Of a stretch of 60,000 bases of DNA, positions 13,194-28,088 are shown in pieces. Positions within the stretch are counted from its first letter, which is position 1, and the number at the start of each line of letters is the position of its first letter. Source of the DNA: Cristatella mucedo (lineage: Eukaryota; Bryozoa; Phylactolaemata; Cristatellidae); NCBI GenBank assembly GCA_009760855.2, contig WPIO01000058.1, forward strand, positions 377,501 to 437,500, read 5' to 3'. Position numbers and translations under genes: made by a program. Under the pieces are notes generated by a model. That model had not been told where the DNA came from. It made no database searches and saw nothing but the letters and a program-made list of their open reading frames with translations.

Positions 13194-15347
13194 GTGGTCA
13201 TCTGAGGCAACCACGGCCGCCAGGGAGGCGATCAGAATCTTCCACATGTGCAGTGCCGAATGTCCGTCGGTAGTTTTCTCCAGCACGACAAGGTAATAGT
13301 GCTCCATGAACGACGAGGTGTTGTTAAGGTCGCCGCCGAACGTGACATCAGTTTCCTCTTCCTGAGATCGACCCGTTATCAGCTGGTGGTGAAACACGTG
13401 CAGCAACTGCGTGTTCATCCAGTCCTGTGCCAAAATCAGAGCAGTGAAAGCTCAGCAATATCATAGCCCGTGGCAAAAGCTCCCACTCAGGCAGTCCCTC
13501 GAGAACAGCACAGCTGCCTCGCCCCCACCAGCGCCGCGCCTCGAGACCCAGCTGGGCATGTGAGCACTTCCAGCTAAGCATGGAAGCTGCGAGGCAGAGG
13601 CAACTACACGTCAGCTGGCAACAAGTCAACTGGCAACAGGTCGACTACAGGCCGGCTGGCAACAGGCAGGCTGGAAACAGGCCGGCTGGCAACAAGCCGA
13701 CTGGAAACTTGCCAAGGGTGCTGGCAACCGGCTGCTTGCAAAATGGCCGAGCGCGCTTACCTGCAGCTGCGTAATCTAAAAAGCACTAACAACTGAGCAA
13801 AATAGACAGGTAAGATCAAGCAGCAAACAGCGGTATTAGTGCACGAAAACGAAACCGGCCGGGTACGATACACAGGAGCTACTGTGCACTAATGGCACCG
13901 TGCATAAAGACAGGGAGGTGCATGAAAAAACGGGGATATGCTCGGTTGCTGCTGACGGGGCCTCCGCCGGGCAGAGCAGACAGGAGTCGCCAGCGACCGA
14001 CATAAACTCGTGCTACGTCACTACGCATGGCAGCCAAGCAACAGACCGGGCCAAGGCTAACAGCGGTGGTAGGCAGTGGCGACCTCACAAAATGCAGCCT
14101 GCAGCGAGCAAGCAGGTACGAGTGTGCCTGCACAGCAAGTGCTGGCGGCTGCAAGATGGCCCTGCAGGTCGCATAATGCTGCGTACGCGCGAGTGTTGCA
14201 CACAGCCTTACTTGACAGGTCGTTGCCGAATTAGCGCTCTATATCACAGAAGCAAACAAAGAGCACGGTGCAGCCAGGTCGGTTTGCCGATGACACTGCT
14301 GAACGACACCCCATGCCACTCCAGCTCGCCAAGGAACGAGCAAGTCGCACAACGGCAGACGAGGGTGTGCAATGGCAGTCACCCGGACAAGCGCAAAACA
14401 AGTCCGAGAGTGCACGCAAAGTCTGCACAGACGAGCAGACGATCGAGCACCCACCGCAGTCACCTGCCGAGCAGTGGTAGTGGAGGCTTGCCTGAGTAGC
14501 AGCAGCACCTTACTTACGTGCTGAGCTGACTTTATGACGTTCAGCTCGAAAATGCATCCAGGGCGGGAGGTGGACTGTTCACTCACGATGCTATGACAGT
14601 ACGTCGGCTCGACACTGGCGCCAGTGCGCGGACCGGAAGCTGTTCCGTGACCATCGTGCATGTGGTACGAGCTCGAGTCGCTGTGCATGCTGCTGTCCAC
14701 CTGCACGAGCGAGACGCGCACACGGTGGCACGCATCGTCAGTCCGAGAGCCAAAAGGATAAAGGAAAAAACTTATGGTCAAGGAACAAAGAATGGATAAA
14801 AGAATGATGTAAGGAAGGAAGGAAGGAAGGAGCCTACAAACGGTTGCCAGCTCTCGGACACATCGTCGAGCCGACTGGCTGCTTGGAGTGAATACCCTGA
14901 GTGAGCACGATAGAGCTCGCACCTTAGCAAAGCGGTGGTTGGTCTCCGTGAGTATGCTGCGTGCATCCACCACGGCCTGATAAACACGCAGATTCTTGCC
15001 GTCAGAAGCCACGAACAGTGAGCTCGGGGAGTTGCAGTGAGTGCCCAGAGCCGACCTGCATTGTCGTCGGAGCATCAGCTACCAGTGCTTGCAGCGGCAC
15101 TGACAGCAGGGCAGGTGGCTGACAAGGCCATTGCAGTGTCAAAAGCAGACGATGCTAGCAAGTGGACACAAGCAATGTGCCCCAATCCACGCAAAAAACA
15201 TGCACACAATGCAAACACACAATACGCATACACCATGCACACACACATACATGGGCGTACGGGCGCACACACACACACATACACGCACACACACACAGAC
15301 AATGTGCACACACCAGCAGACACACACGCACGCGCGCGCGCACGCAC

Positions 15348-15379
<32 letters not shown>

Positions 15380-18300
15380 TATCACACAATCAATGCACAC
15401 GCTCGAAATGCAAGGCAAACCGTTGTCTGCCTTCTGCTAGCTTAAAACACTGCCAATCCAGCCGAAAGATTGGGCTGCAGGTAGAAATGAAGGCATGCAC
15501 AGTAAGCACAGTACCAGCAAAAGTAAGCCGCTACGCAGGATGTTGGGCCAAAAGAAAAAAGAAGATCGATATTTATCGGCCATGCAGCTCGCAGGCCGGA
15601 CGAAGGGAAATGAGTGCCAGTAGAAAAGACATCCGATGGAGCTTCCTGAAAACTGGGTCCCTTCTGATGAGTATACATCCAACTTTCTGCAGTCCGAGCA
15701 CTTGCTTTATCAAGCGTGCAACTGGGTAGACCTCCACTTTCTATGAGGTAGGCTTAAAAGATCTCAAGATACGTTTCCGACCACCACCCTGGCACACACA
15801 GTCCAGGAGGCGCATCTGAAGGAAGACATACCACAATGCAGCCTGCGTTGCACGGCAGAAAAACGTACGCTGGCAGGAGAGTCGGCAGCCAGGCCACGTT
15901 GTCAAACGCAGCCGAAGACGGTGAGCTGATCTTGGCTAGCTCGGTAATGCCGCCAGTTTTGGAGAGTGGCCCGACCGCATCCACACGCCAGAGTATCAGC
16001 TCACTGCAGAAACCGGTTGCAGGATCGAACGCACTCTTGCTGTCCCTGGTTTTCAGTTGCCTGGGTGTCTGCACAGCAAACCAGCAAACTTGAAGCAAAC
16101 ACAGAATAAAACAGAGGGGGGAATTAGCAGCATCGAGCAGCCGTGATTAATGCCAAATGCGAGCTTAAGACGATGGGATCACACACTTTTGTGCATTCAG
16201 GTAGCAAGCGTTGTGACTCTGCCTGATGTGCTCAATTAAGGAGCACTAAGCGGCTTGCTGGATCAAAACACCCACACCAGGATTGTAAGTAAAACGAGCT
16301 TATAGACTACCAAAGCAAGAGCGCACTCAAGGGGCAGCCCTGATGGCCGTGACTCAGCAGGCATGGATGTAGAAATACGTGAGATAGAATAGCTCCAAGA
16401 AGTTGGACCCGTGCTGCCTGCGACTAGACCCTGCCCATCTGCTTCGTTCAGCCCCCTAATATTTTATACAGTGTTCTAATTCGAATGCTCTACCGGAAAC
16501 GCAGGCCTCCTTAAGGCCTAGGCCTTTCATGCTCCAAAGCGTTGCAGCCAGACGCAACTGCCAGGACAGCTTTGGGGACCTGCAGCTGAGATTGCACAAG
16601 GCGTGGCAAGAGGCGTGCAAATTCCACGATGAACGGCAACCCTACAAACCTCAGTGAAGGGGGTGCGGTAGGGTGGACGAAGCACGGCACCTCGGCACGG
16701 ACCCTCTTCTCAAGCGCATGACCAACGGAGTTGCGCTAGCCAGCCACTATTACCATTCGAGCAACACGGCATACCGGCCGGCTCGCTGCACAGCTTGGCC
16801 GATGGCAGGAGCAGTGAGCTGTGACTGTGCTCTCCTTCAGTCAGTACGCACATAGGTAATACCAGAGCAGGCGATCAACACTAGTGAGCAGGCGATCAAC
16901 ATTAGTCAGTTCCCAGCCTTACCAGATGCCCAATCTTGATGCTGCCATCCCTGCCCTTGCTCTGCGGAAGGTTGTGATGCGACGTGGTGATGAGGAGTGG
17001 AAGAACTGGGTGGCACGAGGCTGAGTTAGTCCGGAAACGATGGCCGCAGGCTCGGGACGAGTGAGTAACACTGACCACTGCCCGAAAGCCTGCTTCGTCG
17101 CTGAAGTTCATCTGTAACGAGATGAGCAAACCCTATCCAAAGACGAACACGAGTTCTGACACGAACGTATGCATTCACCCACACATTATGTGTACAAGCA
17201 TGCATTCACAGAGGAACACAGCCACACTGTCACAAGTATAGAATCAGCATCGGGATGATACAAAATAAGCCAGTTAGGCTTCACCCAGCAAAAGCAAAAT
17301 ACAACGCCGCGAATGGCACAGGCACCCGTTGCATGGCCCACACCTTCCAGAGGTTCAAGCTTCCGTTGAGATGCTTGGTCAGCATGAGGACGTGCGGCAC
17401 CACAATGCTGCTGGCGGCCGACGACGATCCGACAATTGCAGTAGGCGACGACAAAACCGACGTACTGCTGCCTGAGCCCATGTCCAACAGACACGTGGTA
17501 CAGTACGTCACGACATTGGTGGACATGCTGAAAGCATCTCCCAGGGGCAAAGCACGAGGAATTCGGGATGAAAACGAGACCAGCGCCTGTCGGAAGCAGC
17601 CGGGCTCAACTTCGTCCAGCCACTCAATGGACCTGCAAAAATCGAGGCGAAAGTGTGCCACACGCCCGATCTTCAAAACGGAAAAAAGCCAATGCCATCG
17701 TTGCAACAGCGCAAGCACATCCACGGCCCCACTAGCCGACTGACAGAGCACTGAGAGGGCAGCTCCAGTATGCGCAGTGCTCACACCAACCCCCTCCAGC
17801 TGTCAGCCGCACGCCACCGGTAGCCACACCTGAGTTTGGGCAGCTAAATTAAATGCAGATAAAAAGGGAACAGGGCACGAGGGCATTTTCGCTGCGCTGC
17901 GGATTCTTTAGCTTGCAATAAGCTGGCTGCATCTCGGAAAAAACGTTCATATTGCAATCTCTGCAGCAAAAAGAAATTCGCTCCCGGCATTCCACAGCTG
18001 AGTCCACACGAACTAGACACGTACGGGCTAGACAGCTCAGACGTCCTTTCACTAAATGGATGGCTCCGTCATGTGACGATGACACAGAACCACCTACTTG
18101 TACCAGGCCACGGAACCTGCAAGCAGCATGCTAATTGTTGATGCACATCAGCCAAGGTTAAGCCCAGAGCATTTAACGTTTTCCCATCAAGCCGACAGGC
18201 CACCAGCACGGTAGCTACACCATTGCAAGTATAAGTACAGGATCAGTTCGTGAACCCGATCTACATGTATGACACTGGAAATCAGCAGTCGGCAACAAAA

Positions 18301-19902
18301 AGCAAGCTATCATACATAGCACAGAAGTCTGCAACGAGGACGCAAGATTTTGCTGTGCATAACTATTCCAGTAGTCCCCTAAATGTTGCAGTTCTCTCTA
18401 CTTACTGCGATTACAACAGCGAGCAACAACGCAGCTAATAGCCGGCATGTCGATAGCATGCTGCTTAGCTGCCCAAACTCAGCGATCACATCGACACAGC
18501 CGAAGTCAATTCGTACAGAAGCAAATGCATTACAAGTAAAAGCAAAGGTCGGCTCATCAAAGAGCCTCATTTAAATAGCGTGGAAGAGTACTTGCAGCTA
18601 TCAGCAAGCATGCAGTAGGCAGGAAAGGATTTCCTGCTGCCGAACTCGTAGGCACGACCAGGGTTGCAAAGAGCAAGCAGTGTACCCCTAGGCTACGACG
18701 TTGCAATGTCTTAATTGTCAAGTAAAGGTTGGCTGATCGAGCAGCCTCATCTATTTAGCAGCAGAAGAGCCTTAACGCCTGACCGCCGTCACCCTGCTTG
18801 CAATGGTCAATAAGGCATTGCCTGCTGCAAGACTCAAACACAGGACTTAGGTCGTACGTGAAGAGCGAGCACCTTCAACCCCGGGCTAAGACCCAGATAA
18901 ATACTCTAACGGTCTGCGGTGAGCCAAGCTAGATGGATCGAGGCCAGGTGTGGCCAACGAAGTGCAACTACAGGCTATGTATGCATCGGCTTACCAAACG
19001 AGGAAGCTGCCATCGCTCGGGTGAATGCTGAACAGCATATCCGGTGACTGGTGCCACGTCTTGAGCATCGTTTCAATTCTGCGGTCAAACACATCGTCAC
19101 TTGCGAGCTACAAAAGGTCCGCAGCACGATTCGACCGGATTCGACCGGTGAGCGCACACCAAACAAATAGCCATCGGCCGTGCATCCGACCTCGCGATAC
19201 TATGACAGCTAAGCACAACTCCATTCACACCTTCAGTGTGGAATGATAGTATACACTTTCTCGCTCGTGATCAGAGGCTCCAGACAGCCAATTGGCAGCG
19301 CCAACACCGTTCTCATCCATCGAAACCTGGCTGGCATTCTGTGGCAGCCCGTTGCCACCGCCGCGGTTGTACACGTCGCTAGATACTCGTTGCATCTGCT
19401 GCACGTTGGCAGAGCTGTCATCAAGACGGCTACTTGAGCGCAGCAAGCTCCACATCACATGCTTGCGCCTCTTATCTAAATCGGCAAACGAAAACAACGA
19501 CACATACGTCAGCTAATGCACAACAATGCCACTCGGCTGCTCCTTTCCAGGTATTGACACTTAGAAATATGACTGAAAGCCTTCGGTCGGAGTGGAACAA
19601 CAAAAACTGCTAGGACGCCAGGAGGGCGCGGACATGTTATCTACCCAACTGCTGATCGAGCATATTCCACAGTTTTACCAACGTGAATAAGAAAAGTGCT
19701 TGACCACCTTGGGGCGGACTGAAGTACAGCATTGCCCTAATTAAGAGGCAAACACATAACTGCACGTACATACAACATGACAAGCAGATACCAAATGCAA
19801 AAAGCTTCCTCTCTCTAGACCAGGCTGTAAATATGAAGCATCAAATATTTCACGTGTCTCATCAGCAAGGCCTTGTGAAAGCAGCATAAACATGCTAATG
19901 GT

Positions 19903-19994
<92 letters not shown>

Positions 19995-22900
19995 ACCAAA
20001 ACATGCTTTATGTCTTTAGAGCATCAGCAAACCAAGTTTCCACTCCTGGCTCATCAGGGCACAAAATACGTCAAGGATACAATCCAAAATATAGAAGGTG
20101 AAAATGGCACGTGTGCAGTACACCTCTGTGTTGGTATCAGCAATGGCAGAATGATTGGGCACACTGCTGGACGCATACCTGCTGTAGGTACATCTGCGTG
20201 CGGTGCGTTATCGGCTCCTGTGTCATGATCTTCAGTGATCTGTGAAGGGCCACTGCTCTCTTCAATAATATTCCCAGCCTTGACGTTTAGCTCATGCATT
20301 AACCTCTCTGACTCGAGAGTGAACAATAGCTCCTTGTTGTTGAGCCAGTGGACAACAAAATTCCCTTCATAGGCACTAGTCGTTGGCATTATCGGTATGT
20401 CTGAAAGAGGAGCTGAAGGTTATTTTTGGTGAAGAGTTGTAGCAACTATCAAGTTCGTGAAGCACACAAAAAGCAAAACACATACGCACTAACGAATATG
20501 CACACTCTGCTCGCACTTCACGACCCAAGTCGTAGGTTCGAGTCCTACGGCAAGCAATCCTTAATTGCTCACAGCAAGCAGGGTGGTAGCGGCTAAGGCT
20601 CTTCTGCCGCAGAATAAATGAAGCTGTTTGATCAAATAACATAATAATAATAATAATAATAATAACCTTTACTTTTTTACTTTCTCTCACACATATACAC
20701 ATATACTTTTCCACACACAGACACACATTCATTCATGCATGTACACCCATAAACACACACAAAATCTTGTGCCAACGCATAGATACACACACAGTCTCAC
20801 GTGCAGACACTCATGCTCGCATAAACACATGAAGCTTCACTCACAGGAAATAGCCGAACAGCAGTCACTCAGTCAGGTTGCCAAGGGTGTATACAAAACG
20901 CTCTTCGAAAGGATTGCAATGCTCTACGGGTCATGTCTGTCACAGCTGATCCAGTCTCTCACACAGCACATACAAGCAAGTCAGCTTCGATACAGGAGCA
21001 ATGGTCACATTGATATCTTGCCTGTATCGGGATTGATGACTGCAGCCAAATGGAAATGCAGTATAGGCGTGAGACCATTCTGATGAACCCAATATTTATG
21101 AAAGTCGTGCATGCTGGCACTGGACGCCATCGACTGGATGCGAACGCCATGTGGCTGGCCTTCCTTTTTCTGCTTGCGCCGTTTCTGCATGACGTGCCTT
21201 ATAACATGAAGAAAACAGCAGGATGCAATTCCAAATTCCTCCCAGTACCATATTATAATCAAAATCGGATACCAAAATACAGAACACAATCGTGTTATAA
21301 CCAGACGACAGTGGCAGCAGCGCACACAAAACTGATCAAACACAGCAAAGCCGACTGATGCAGCGAACCTGATGTGACTAAGCTTTTGCACAAATCTCTT
21401 TTTGTGCCTCTGAGTGGTCAGCTTTGGGTCTTTGGTTGCACTCAAATCGAACTGCTGCAGATCAACCAGACCATCGTCGGGTAAAACAGTTTCGTTCCAA
21501 AGACGACATATGTTATCTCTTGACCAGGTCATTAGAACGTTGGTCACTGTGCCTCTGTCAAATAGCAGAGTGATGTCGAGTCGCTTACTTTTGTCAGCCA
21601 AATGCTCCACAAATATGGCTTAGCGATAACGAACCGAGCAACTAGGACACGCACTTGTGCCGTTCAAACAGAAATGCTGTATATGCACCCGAGCTAAACT
21701 GACACAAAATGAGCACAGAACCAAGCGCCCTTGATGGGGGGAGGGGGTAAGAATCCAAAAGCAGCTGCCACTTACTTGGGCATGTATTTGCTGGTACGTC
21801 GCCACGAAAAGCCTGTCACGACCGACTGATGTGCTAGGTAGCAAAAGCAGTAGTCCAACTCTCTCCGAGAATGTATACCGGCGACTTGGCCAACATCGTC
21901 GCAGTCATTGTCAACATCGTCCTGGGATGCATGCGGCCGGCAGAGCTGCGCTATAACAGGTGCAGCAAGCACACATCAAACCATGTCCACAAACTGAACT
22001 ATAACATCGAAAAACTCTGGCAGGTACGAGCAACTTACATTTTCTGCTCTCATACCAAACTTTCACCAGGCGATCGTTCTAAAAACGAATGCACACAAGT
22101 GAATAAACCTACTTCTTTAGGGCCAGCCATTGAAAAGGGTCGCTGAGCCGAGTAACTTGCTAAAAGCCGTGCTAGTTCCGTGCACCTAAGCAAGTACGGA
22201 CACGTTGCTGCACCAAATGCTTCGAGGTGAACCCTGCTGCTATCATCAGAGTTGTGCCGGGGTTCCGTTAGACGGATGGCCTAAATACCAAAGCCAAGAC
22301 CCAAACTACTTGGCTAAGTGGGGTAGGGTTGGCCAACAGCCACAGATTGTCCGGATTACGGCCATCCACGATAGCCACAAGCTCGGAAATGGGACCTAAT
22401 TAATGCCAGCGACATAAGTAAAAAAGAAACTACTATTGTACTATTGAGCCATGTGCCTACGTGACAGCTAATCCTTGAGCTCGAAACGGTCACAGGGCCT
22501 TCATTTTGCATGCAGCAGGCAGCGCGAAGCCGAAGCTCTGAATGCAGACCTTGCCAGCAGTGGCAAAGAGCAAGCCGTCGGGTGAGAACTTGAGGTAGTA
22601 CGTGGCCGTGGCAGTTGCGCAGCGCCAGATGCAGCGCCAGACGAGGTCGTCCTGCTGCTCGGCCACGTCCTCGCCGCCGAGCATGAAACCGACTCGGCTG
22701 CCAGAGCTGGGTACGCTGGCGGCCTCGGCCACGTGATAAGCGGCTGCCTCACTGTCATCCGGCGAGTGCCAGAGCTGAAGCACGGCGCCTGCTGTAAGCA
22801 GGCGCGTACCTGCAAGGCACAACGTCCACGCTCGGCTTTAGATGCAGTCCAACCCCGCCAGACGAATTGAGGGAGGCTCAGGTTAACTGACTGGGGTGAG

Positions 22901-25900
22901 TAGTGGGTGGTTCACGGTTAACATCAGTGATGAAAGATGCAAACCATGGCCAATAGGCAATTTGCTCTAGAAAGCACTTGGGACACGACAAGCCCACCGA
23001 AGGAGGTCAGCCTGTACATTAGCCGAGGGGACTGAACGGCTGCTTGGGTTCAATAATAATTAAAATGCAAAAGATGGACAGATCTCTTCGGCCCCAGTCT
23101 TAACTATCCAAGGAAAACCTAAAGCAGCCAAGAATGACATGTGGAGCAGGCAGTTAAGACACGAACAGGCTGGGCCAATACAATGGACGACAAGCAATCA
23201 GACGCATGAAGCAAACAGCAAAAAAGTTGCACGAACAATAGGATAACCCATTGCTTAATAAAATTCCTATAGCACATTTATAACCTGGTAAATCCTGTAC
23301 CACAGCCTACCGGACCTTAAACAAACATTGATGTGATGCTAAACTTCCCTGCAAAGCATCCAAATTACAAAAAAAAAAACCTACTGCATTTGCATCCATT
23401 CAACTTGAGCTATGCGACTGCCGTTATTGGCCTGGCTTGTTCATCTATCCGGGGTGTACAGAGTGAAGCGTGAGTAAAACTGCAGGTAAGGGCTCATTGC
23501 ACAGGGCTGTTGAATGCAGCTCGTCATTTCCCATCGACATCGACTAGCATTGGCTCATTTTACAAGTCACGAGGTTAGCTATTTAATAAATAATCTTACC
23601 GCCAACACAGTGGTCCGCCCACCATTGATGCTAGTAAATTCCTGACTTGCAACAATTTGCCAAATGCTGATCAACCGAAACGTAACCTATACTCTATGCA
23701 TAACCAACTATGCACTTCACACTATATATAATGCTTCAGGTGGCTACAGGTAAAAACTTTGAAGTGCATACGACGATCTCAAATGTAACATGACAAACTT
23801 GAAATTAAAATACGGTACCGACCAATAGTTTAGCAGTCACAGCAAATGCAAAATGATCCCACAAAGCAAATGTGCATATAGACTGACTCTTGGAAATACT
23901 AGCTGCCAATCAAATGTCATGCTTGAAAGTAATGCTAGATTCGTGTTTTGAATCCTCTAATGTTCTCGATGACCACAAAGACCCAAGGTCATATGCACTG
24001 ACCAATCACTGGTGCAACAGAGGCAGCCTGGAAAACAGCCATTGGCTAATGGCAACCCGTGATCTGAGCTTCTTTAGATAACTGAAGCCTCCAACATAGG
24101 TTGGGGCATCTATGCTAGTGTTCATTTGCTTGCCCTTTAAGAACCAGCAGAGGGTCTTGTGAATATCCGATAGTACCTACAACAATAAGCAGTGCTCTAT
24201 AAGTAGCTGTTGGGCACGACCCACCTTGTGTGAGACCTGACCCCCACACGACCCAAAATCGGGAAAATACAGCACCATATGGCTGGTGAAGCACTAGCAG
24301 TGAACAGCACTTGCCTCCGACGATTTATAAAACCATTTCCTGATAGCAGATGATATCAAGATTATCAGCAGCATCACATGCGGCACTACTACAGGGTCAA
24401 GTACCGTGACACTAAATGATTGGGCGCTTGAAGGGAGGCCGGTTCTACCAACATAGCAAATGTCCCCTTTTAGTATCATGAATTTTAACGATACTTACAT
24501 ACAGTCAAGCACATTGATTGCGTAGCCGGTCTACTGATGACACCAATCAACCAAGGTGAATGCCACATTATATATAACGTTAGCATATCCCTTGTGACTG
24601 AACCTGAATTTTTACACCAATGCAACTTCATTATGTTCTTGCAAAAACAACCACGACTACCAAATTTCATGCCCTCGTCTCAGTCAAAAAGTTCTGCAAG
24701 CAACACACCTTCGAGGTTCCAAGACAGAGTAATCACGTGACATTCGGCATTAAATGAGGCTGTCATGTACCATTGATAATCGAGTCTCTGTAATATCAGA
24801 ATGTAGCAGTTGAGCATCGAAGGCTGCGGTAGCATTCATGTGCAAGGAAAGAATGTCAAAGCACGCTATGCTGCTCACATACATGAGCATTGTTGTGCCG
24901 CAAGAGCGGAGTCGGCTCGAAGATCAAAATCTGCTGATCGTACGAAGCTGCAATCTGCAAGCCAAATTGTAGAGCAAACTGGATGACGACAGACGGTAAC
25001 TGCTACGGTTCTCCCAGGCAGGCGAGCACCCACGCAAGCCAGTCCCCTGCTCTCTATTCATCTCTCTGATACCAACCCGAATAACAAACGGTATAGGAGC
25101 TCCTTGCAGACCCTGCTCATAAACTCAGGTTGAAATAGCCGAGCAAGGGCTGAGAAAGCTGGTCATCACACACAGTTGGCTTACATTTGGTACACAGTTG
25201 TGCAGTTAGGCTTGCCTATCGAGTAGGTCCCACCTGCCACATTTCACCACATCTCACCGAGCAGCACTATCTCCCGGCCATGCAACCTATCGACTTGAAG
25301 GTTCTGGCATAGATAGGTCAAAGGTTCAAGATGGGATACTGCCAGCTGCTAAGTGCATCACAGCTGTGCTTGTGTGTTTGGAAGGCAAGGCACCCATCGT
25401 AGCCAGACAGATGAACCCACCTGGAAATGGATTAGCTGTTAAAAAGCTCAGCCCATACACCCTTTTCAGGTAAAAAACCGATGGCTAAAAGGGAAACAAA
25501 AATGTGCATCTATGGCCTTGTCAGAGCTCTGTGACCAGCTGCATTGTATCTCACTTTAGGTTCCTCCATCCTTTTGCTCAGGCCTGCATATCTGAAATAC
25601 CTCTAATCAATCAGGCTTTGCACGCACCACCAGCTCTTCCAGCTCAAGTCGTTTAGCTGTATGTCTAACCAACCTAACATCCTTTGGAGACAGTACATTC
25701 AGTCTACATGCTCCCAAAGTCAGGAACTTACTACCGACTGACATCACAATATCGCCTGTCTCGACATTAAAAAGAAAGCTGCAAAAAATGTGCTCCTCAC
25801 AACATGTGCTCCATTTTATGTGTCCTTTATATGCTCGTGCATGTGGAAGTTGTGCATGTTATCACAAATCCCTTGCCATGCTTCCTTTCTAGCATACATA

Positions 25901-26117
25901 AAATGCCTGGAAAAAGATTTGCAGTTCTTCGTGCAAAAAAAGTGTTTATAGTAATTATCATTATTATTATTATTATCTTTCCAATGACAGTTTCTCGTGT
26001 TGCATGTACAGCTTCACTAGGAGTGAAAGTACTCAGTTATTGTCTGCCGTGCTCTGGTTTGGCCCATGGGTAATACACTCATCTATAATGACAAAGGTTA
26101 GGGGTTCAAGTCCTTCA

Positions 26118-26183
<66 letters not shown>

Positions 26184-27958
26184 TATATAGTGTATATATA
26201 TATATATACACATACCAAGTGCTTGGATAGAGATTAAGTTCTCTTAGGGCACTATACAAATGGATTATATTTATATTTGTCTGCAGCACCATGCAATACC
26301 GGCTTTATATTTATAGAATGCATGCCAGCAAACGTGCAAACGAACGAACACAAACAAGTGTGCCATCAGGGGTTACGCCTAATTTGAACGACGGTTCAGA
26401 CCATCAGAGCTTGACTAAAAGTTTCTGTTTGATTTGAGAAATATTCAATTGCGCATGAGACACTAAAGTAAATGACCTACGTGAATGTGCAAACATGCCG
26501 AGCAGATACGTATCAAATTATTGAGGAGCAGGCTGAGGCTGAGGGGCCTAAAGAATAATAATAATAATAATGCACTTGATAAAGCGCCCTCAGAGAACTC
26601 AATCTCTCTCTAGGCGCTTTACATTTGCTGCAAAGGGAAATGCAGTTGAATGGTGAGTAATAACATGCTTGATAAACAAACAACATGAATAACAATCCGC
26701 CAAGAGGGCGGCGCAGCCAGCATACGGCACTGCACAGAATAAAGAGCTAGCAGAGGACTCGTGAGAAGTAGCCCAGCAGTTTACCACACAAGAGGTGTGA
26801 GGACTTGACAGGGTCCTCATTCTGCTACCAGTGCTACCACTATTGAGATGTGCACACAAAAAGACTTGCAAAAATTTATTTATGGGATAATATATTTAAT
26901 TACACTGTCAAAAATATATTGCATTGGGTGCCATAACGACATCAATATATTGTATGGACCAGATGAATAATATCTATATTATTGAAATACTTACGCAGAC
27001 TGTGTCGCTGAAGTCGGTTAGGTATGTTAAGGTAGGCACAATTTCATAACTTTTGCTTCGATGATAATAACAATGTATTGTATAGTTTGCAATTACAGTA
27101 ACAGTATATTTTTTGCTTGCTATGACACTATAAATATATTTATTGCTAGCTTTAAAAATTGAAAATACTTAGAAAATTGACAATGTTATTGTTCCAATGC
27201 CTGTTTCAGACTGGAGCCACCATATAGCAACCTTAGCAGCCATAAGCGGGGCATTGCAAACACTTCGGCAAATCGCCGATTCTGATGTGCGACACGGACG
27301 CTTACGGCGGCTGACCTAGAAGCCAGGCAAGGCAGGGCAGCGACAGAGCAGTTCAGCTCAGAGGGTGCATCAAGCCGCAAAAGCCAGCAGCAAGCTCAAG
27401 GCCAATGCAATGAATGCGTTGCTCTCCGAGCAAAAGAAAAAGACCAATTATGAGAAGGAAGGCTTAAGCAATGCAAAAATCAGCAGACACGAGTAAAGCC
27501 CACAGGCAACACCGGGTTAGGTGACTTACTTTGCCTGTGTCGCTGCAGCAGTCGACACAGCTGACTTGTATGTTTCCATGTGTCACACCGGGAATGATCT
27601 GCACCCGTTGGAAATCGCTCGCCAAAATCACTATATTACAGCCGGCTGCATAAGCCTGCAAAGCAAGAGGTTTTTCTTGCGAACTTGTACACGTGCGCTC
27701 GCCTGCTGCAGCCCGGTGAAAAAGGCGTGCCCAATCGCGGGAACACTCAGACGCGAATAGGGCGTGCGGCGTATTCAAGAGACACCGCCGATGAAAACTT
27801 CGCCTTAACTTAACTACTTTACTTCACTGCAGGCAGTCACCAAACGGTTTATCGGGTAAGAACGAAGGCAATACAGCCTTGACAAGCTCCGACGCGTTGT
27901 CGGAGTGAAACAACTTCAACATCGCTCGCCGTACGATAGCTCTCTCTCTCTCTCTCAC

Positions 27959-27990
<32 letters not shown>

Positions 27991-27991
27991 A

Positions 27992-28088
<97 letters not shown>

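Larger units (their letters stand above)
24955..27529 (-). other. Intron 2 of the DmX-like gene
   Basis: 2.6 kb holding a decayed LINE (25530-25985), a SINE split by (TA)n (26060-26280) and a LINE tail (26553-26700). No coding signal in the remaining parts. Confidence 0.7.

Noticed and set aside
12739-13433. Several long frames on both strands through the CA array
   Set aside because: They are translations of the dinucleotide repeat (CVCV, HTHT); only the part at 13193-13424 on the minus strand is an exon.
15037-15729. A 230-codon plus-strand frame
   Set aside because: It is mostly His-Thr repeat from the second CA array, on the strand opposite the DmX-like gene, with no similarity.
15754-15868. 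Exon 15 read past GTACGT
   Set aside because: The extension resembles nothing in the family, while exon 16 supplies the conserved LGTxCNS continuation in the right phase.
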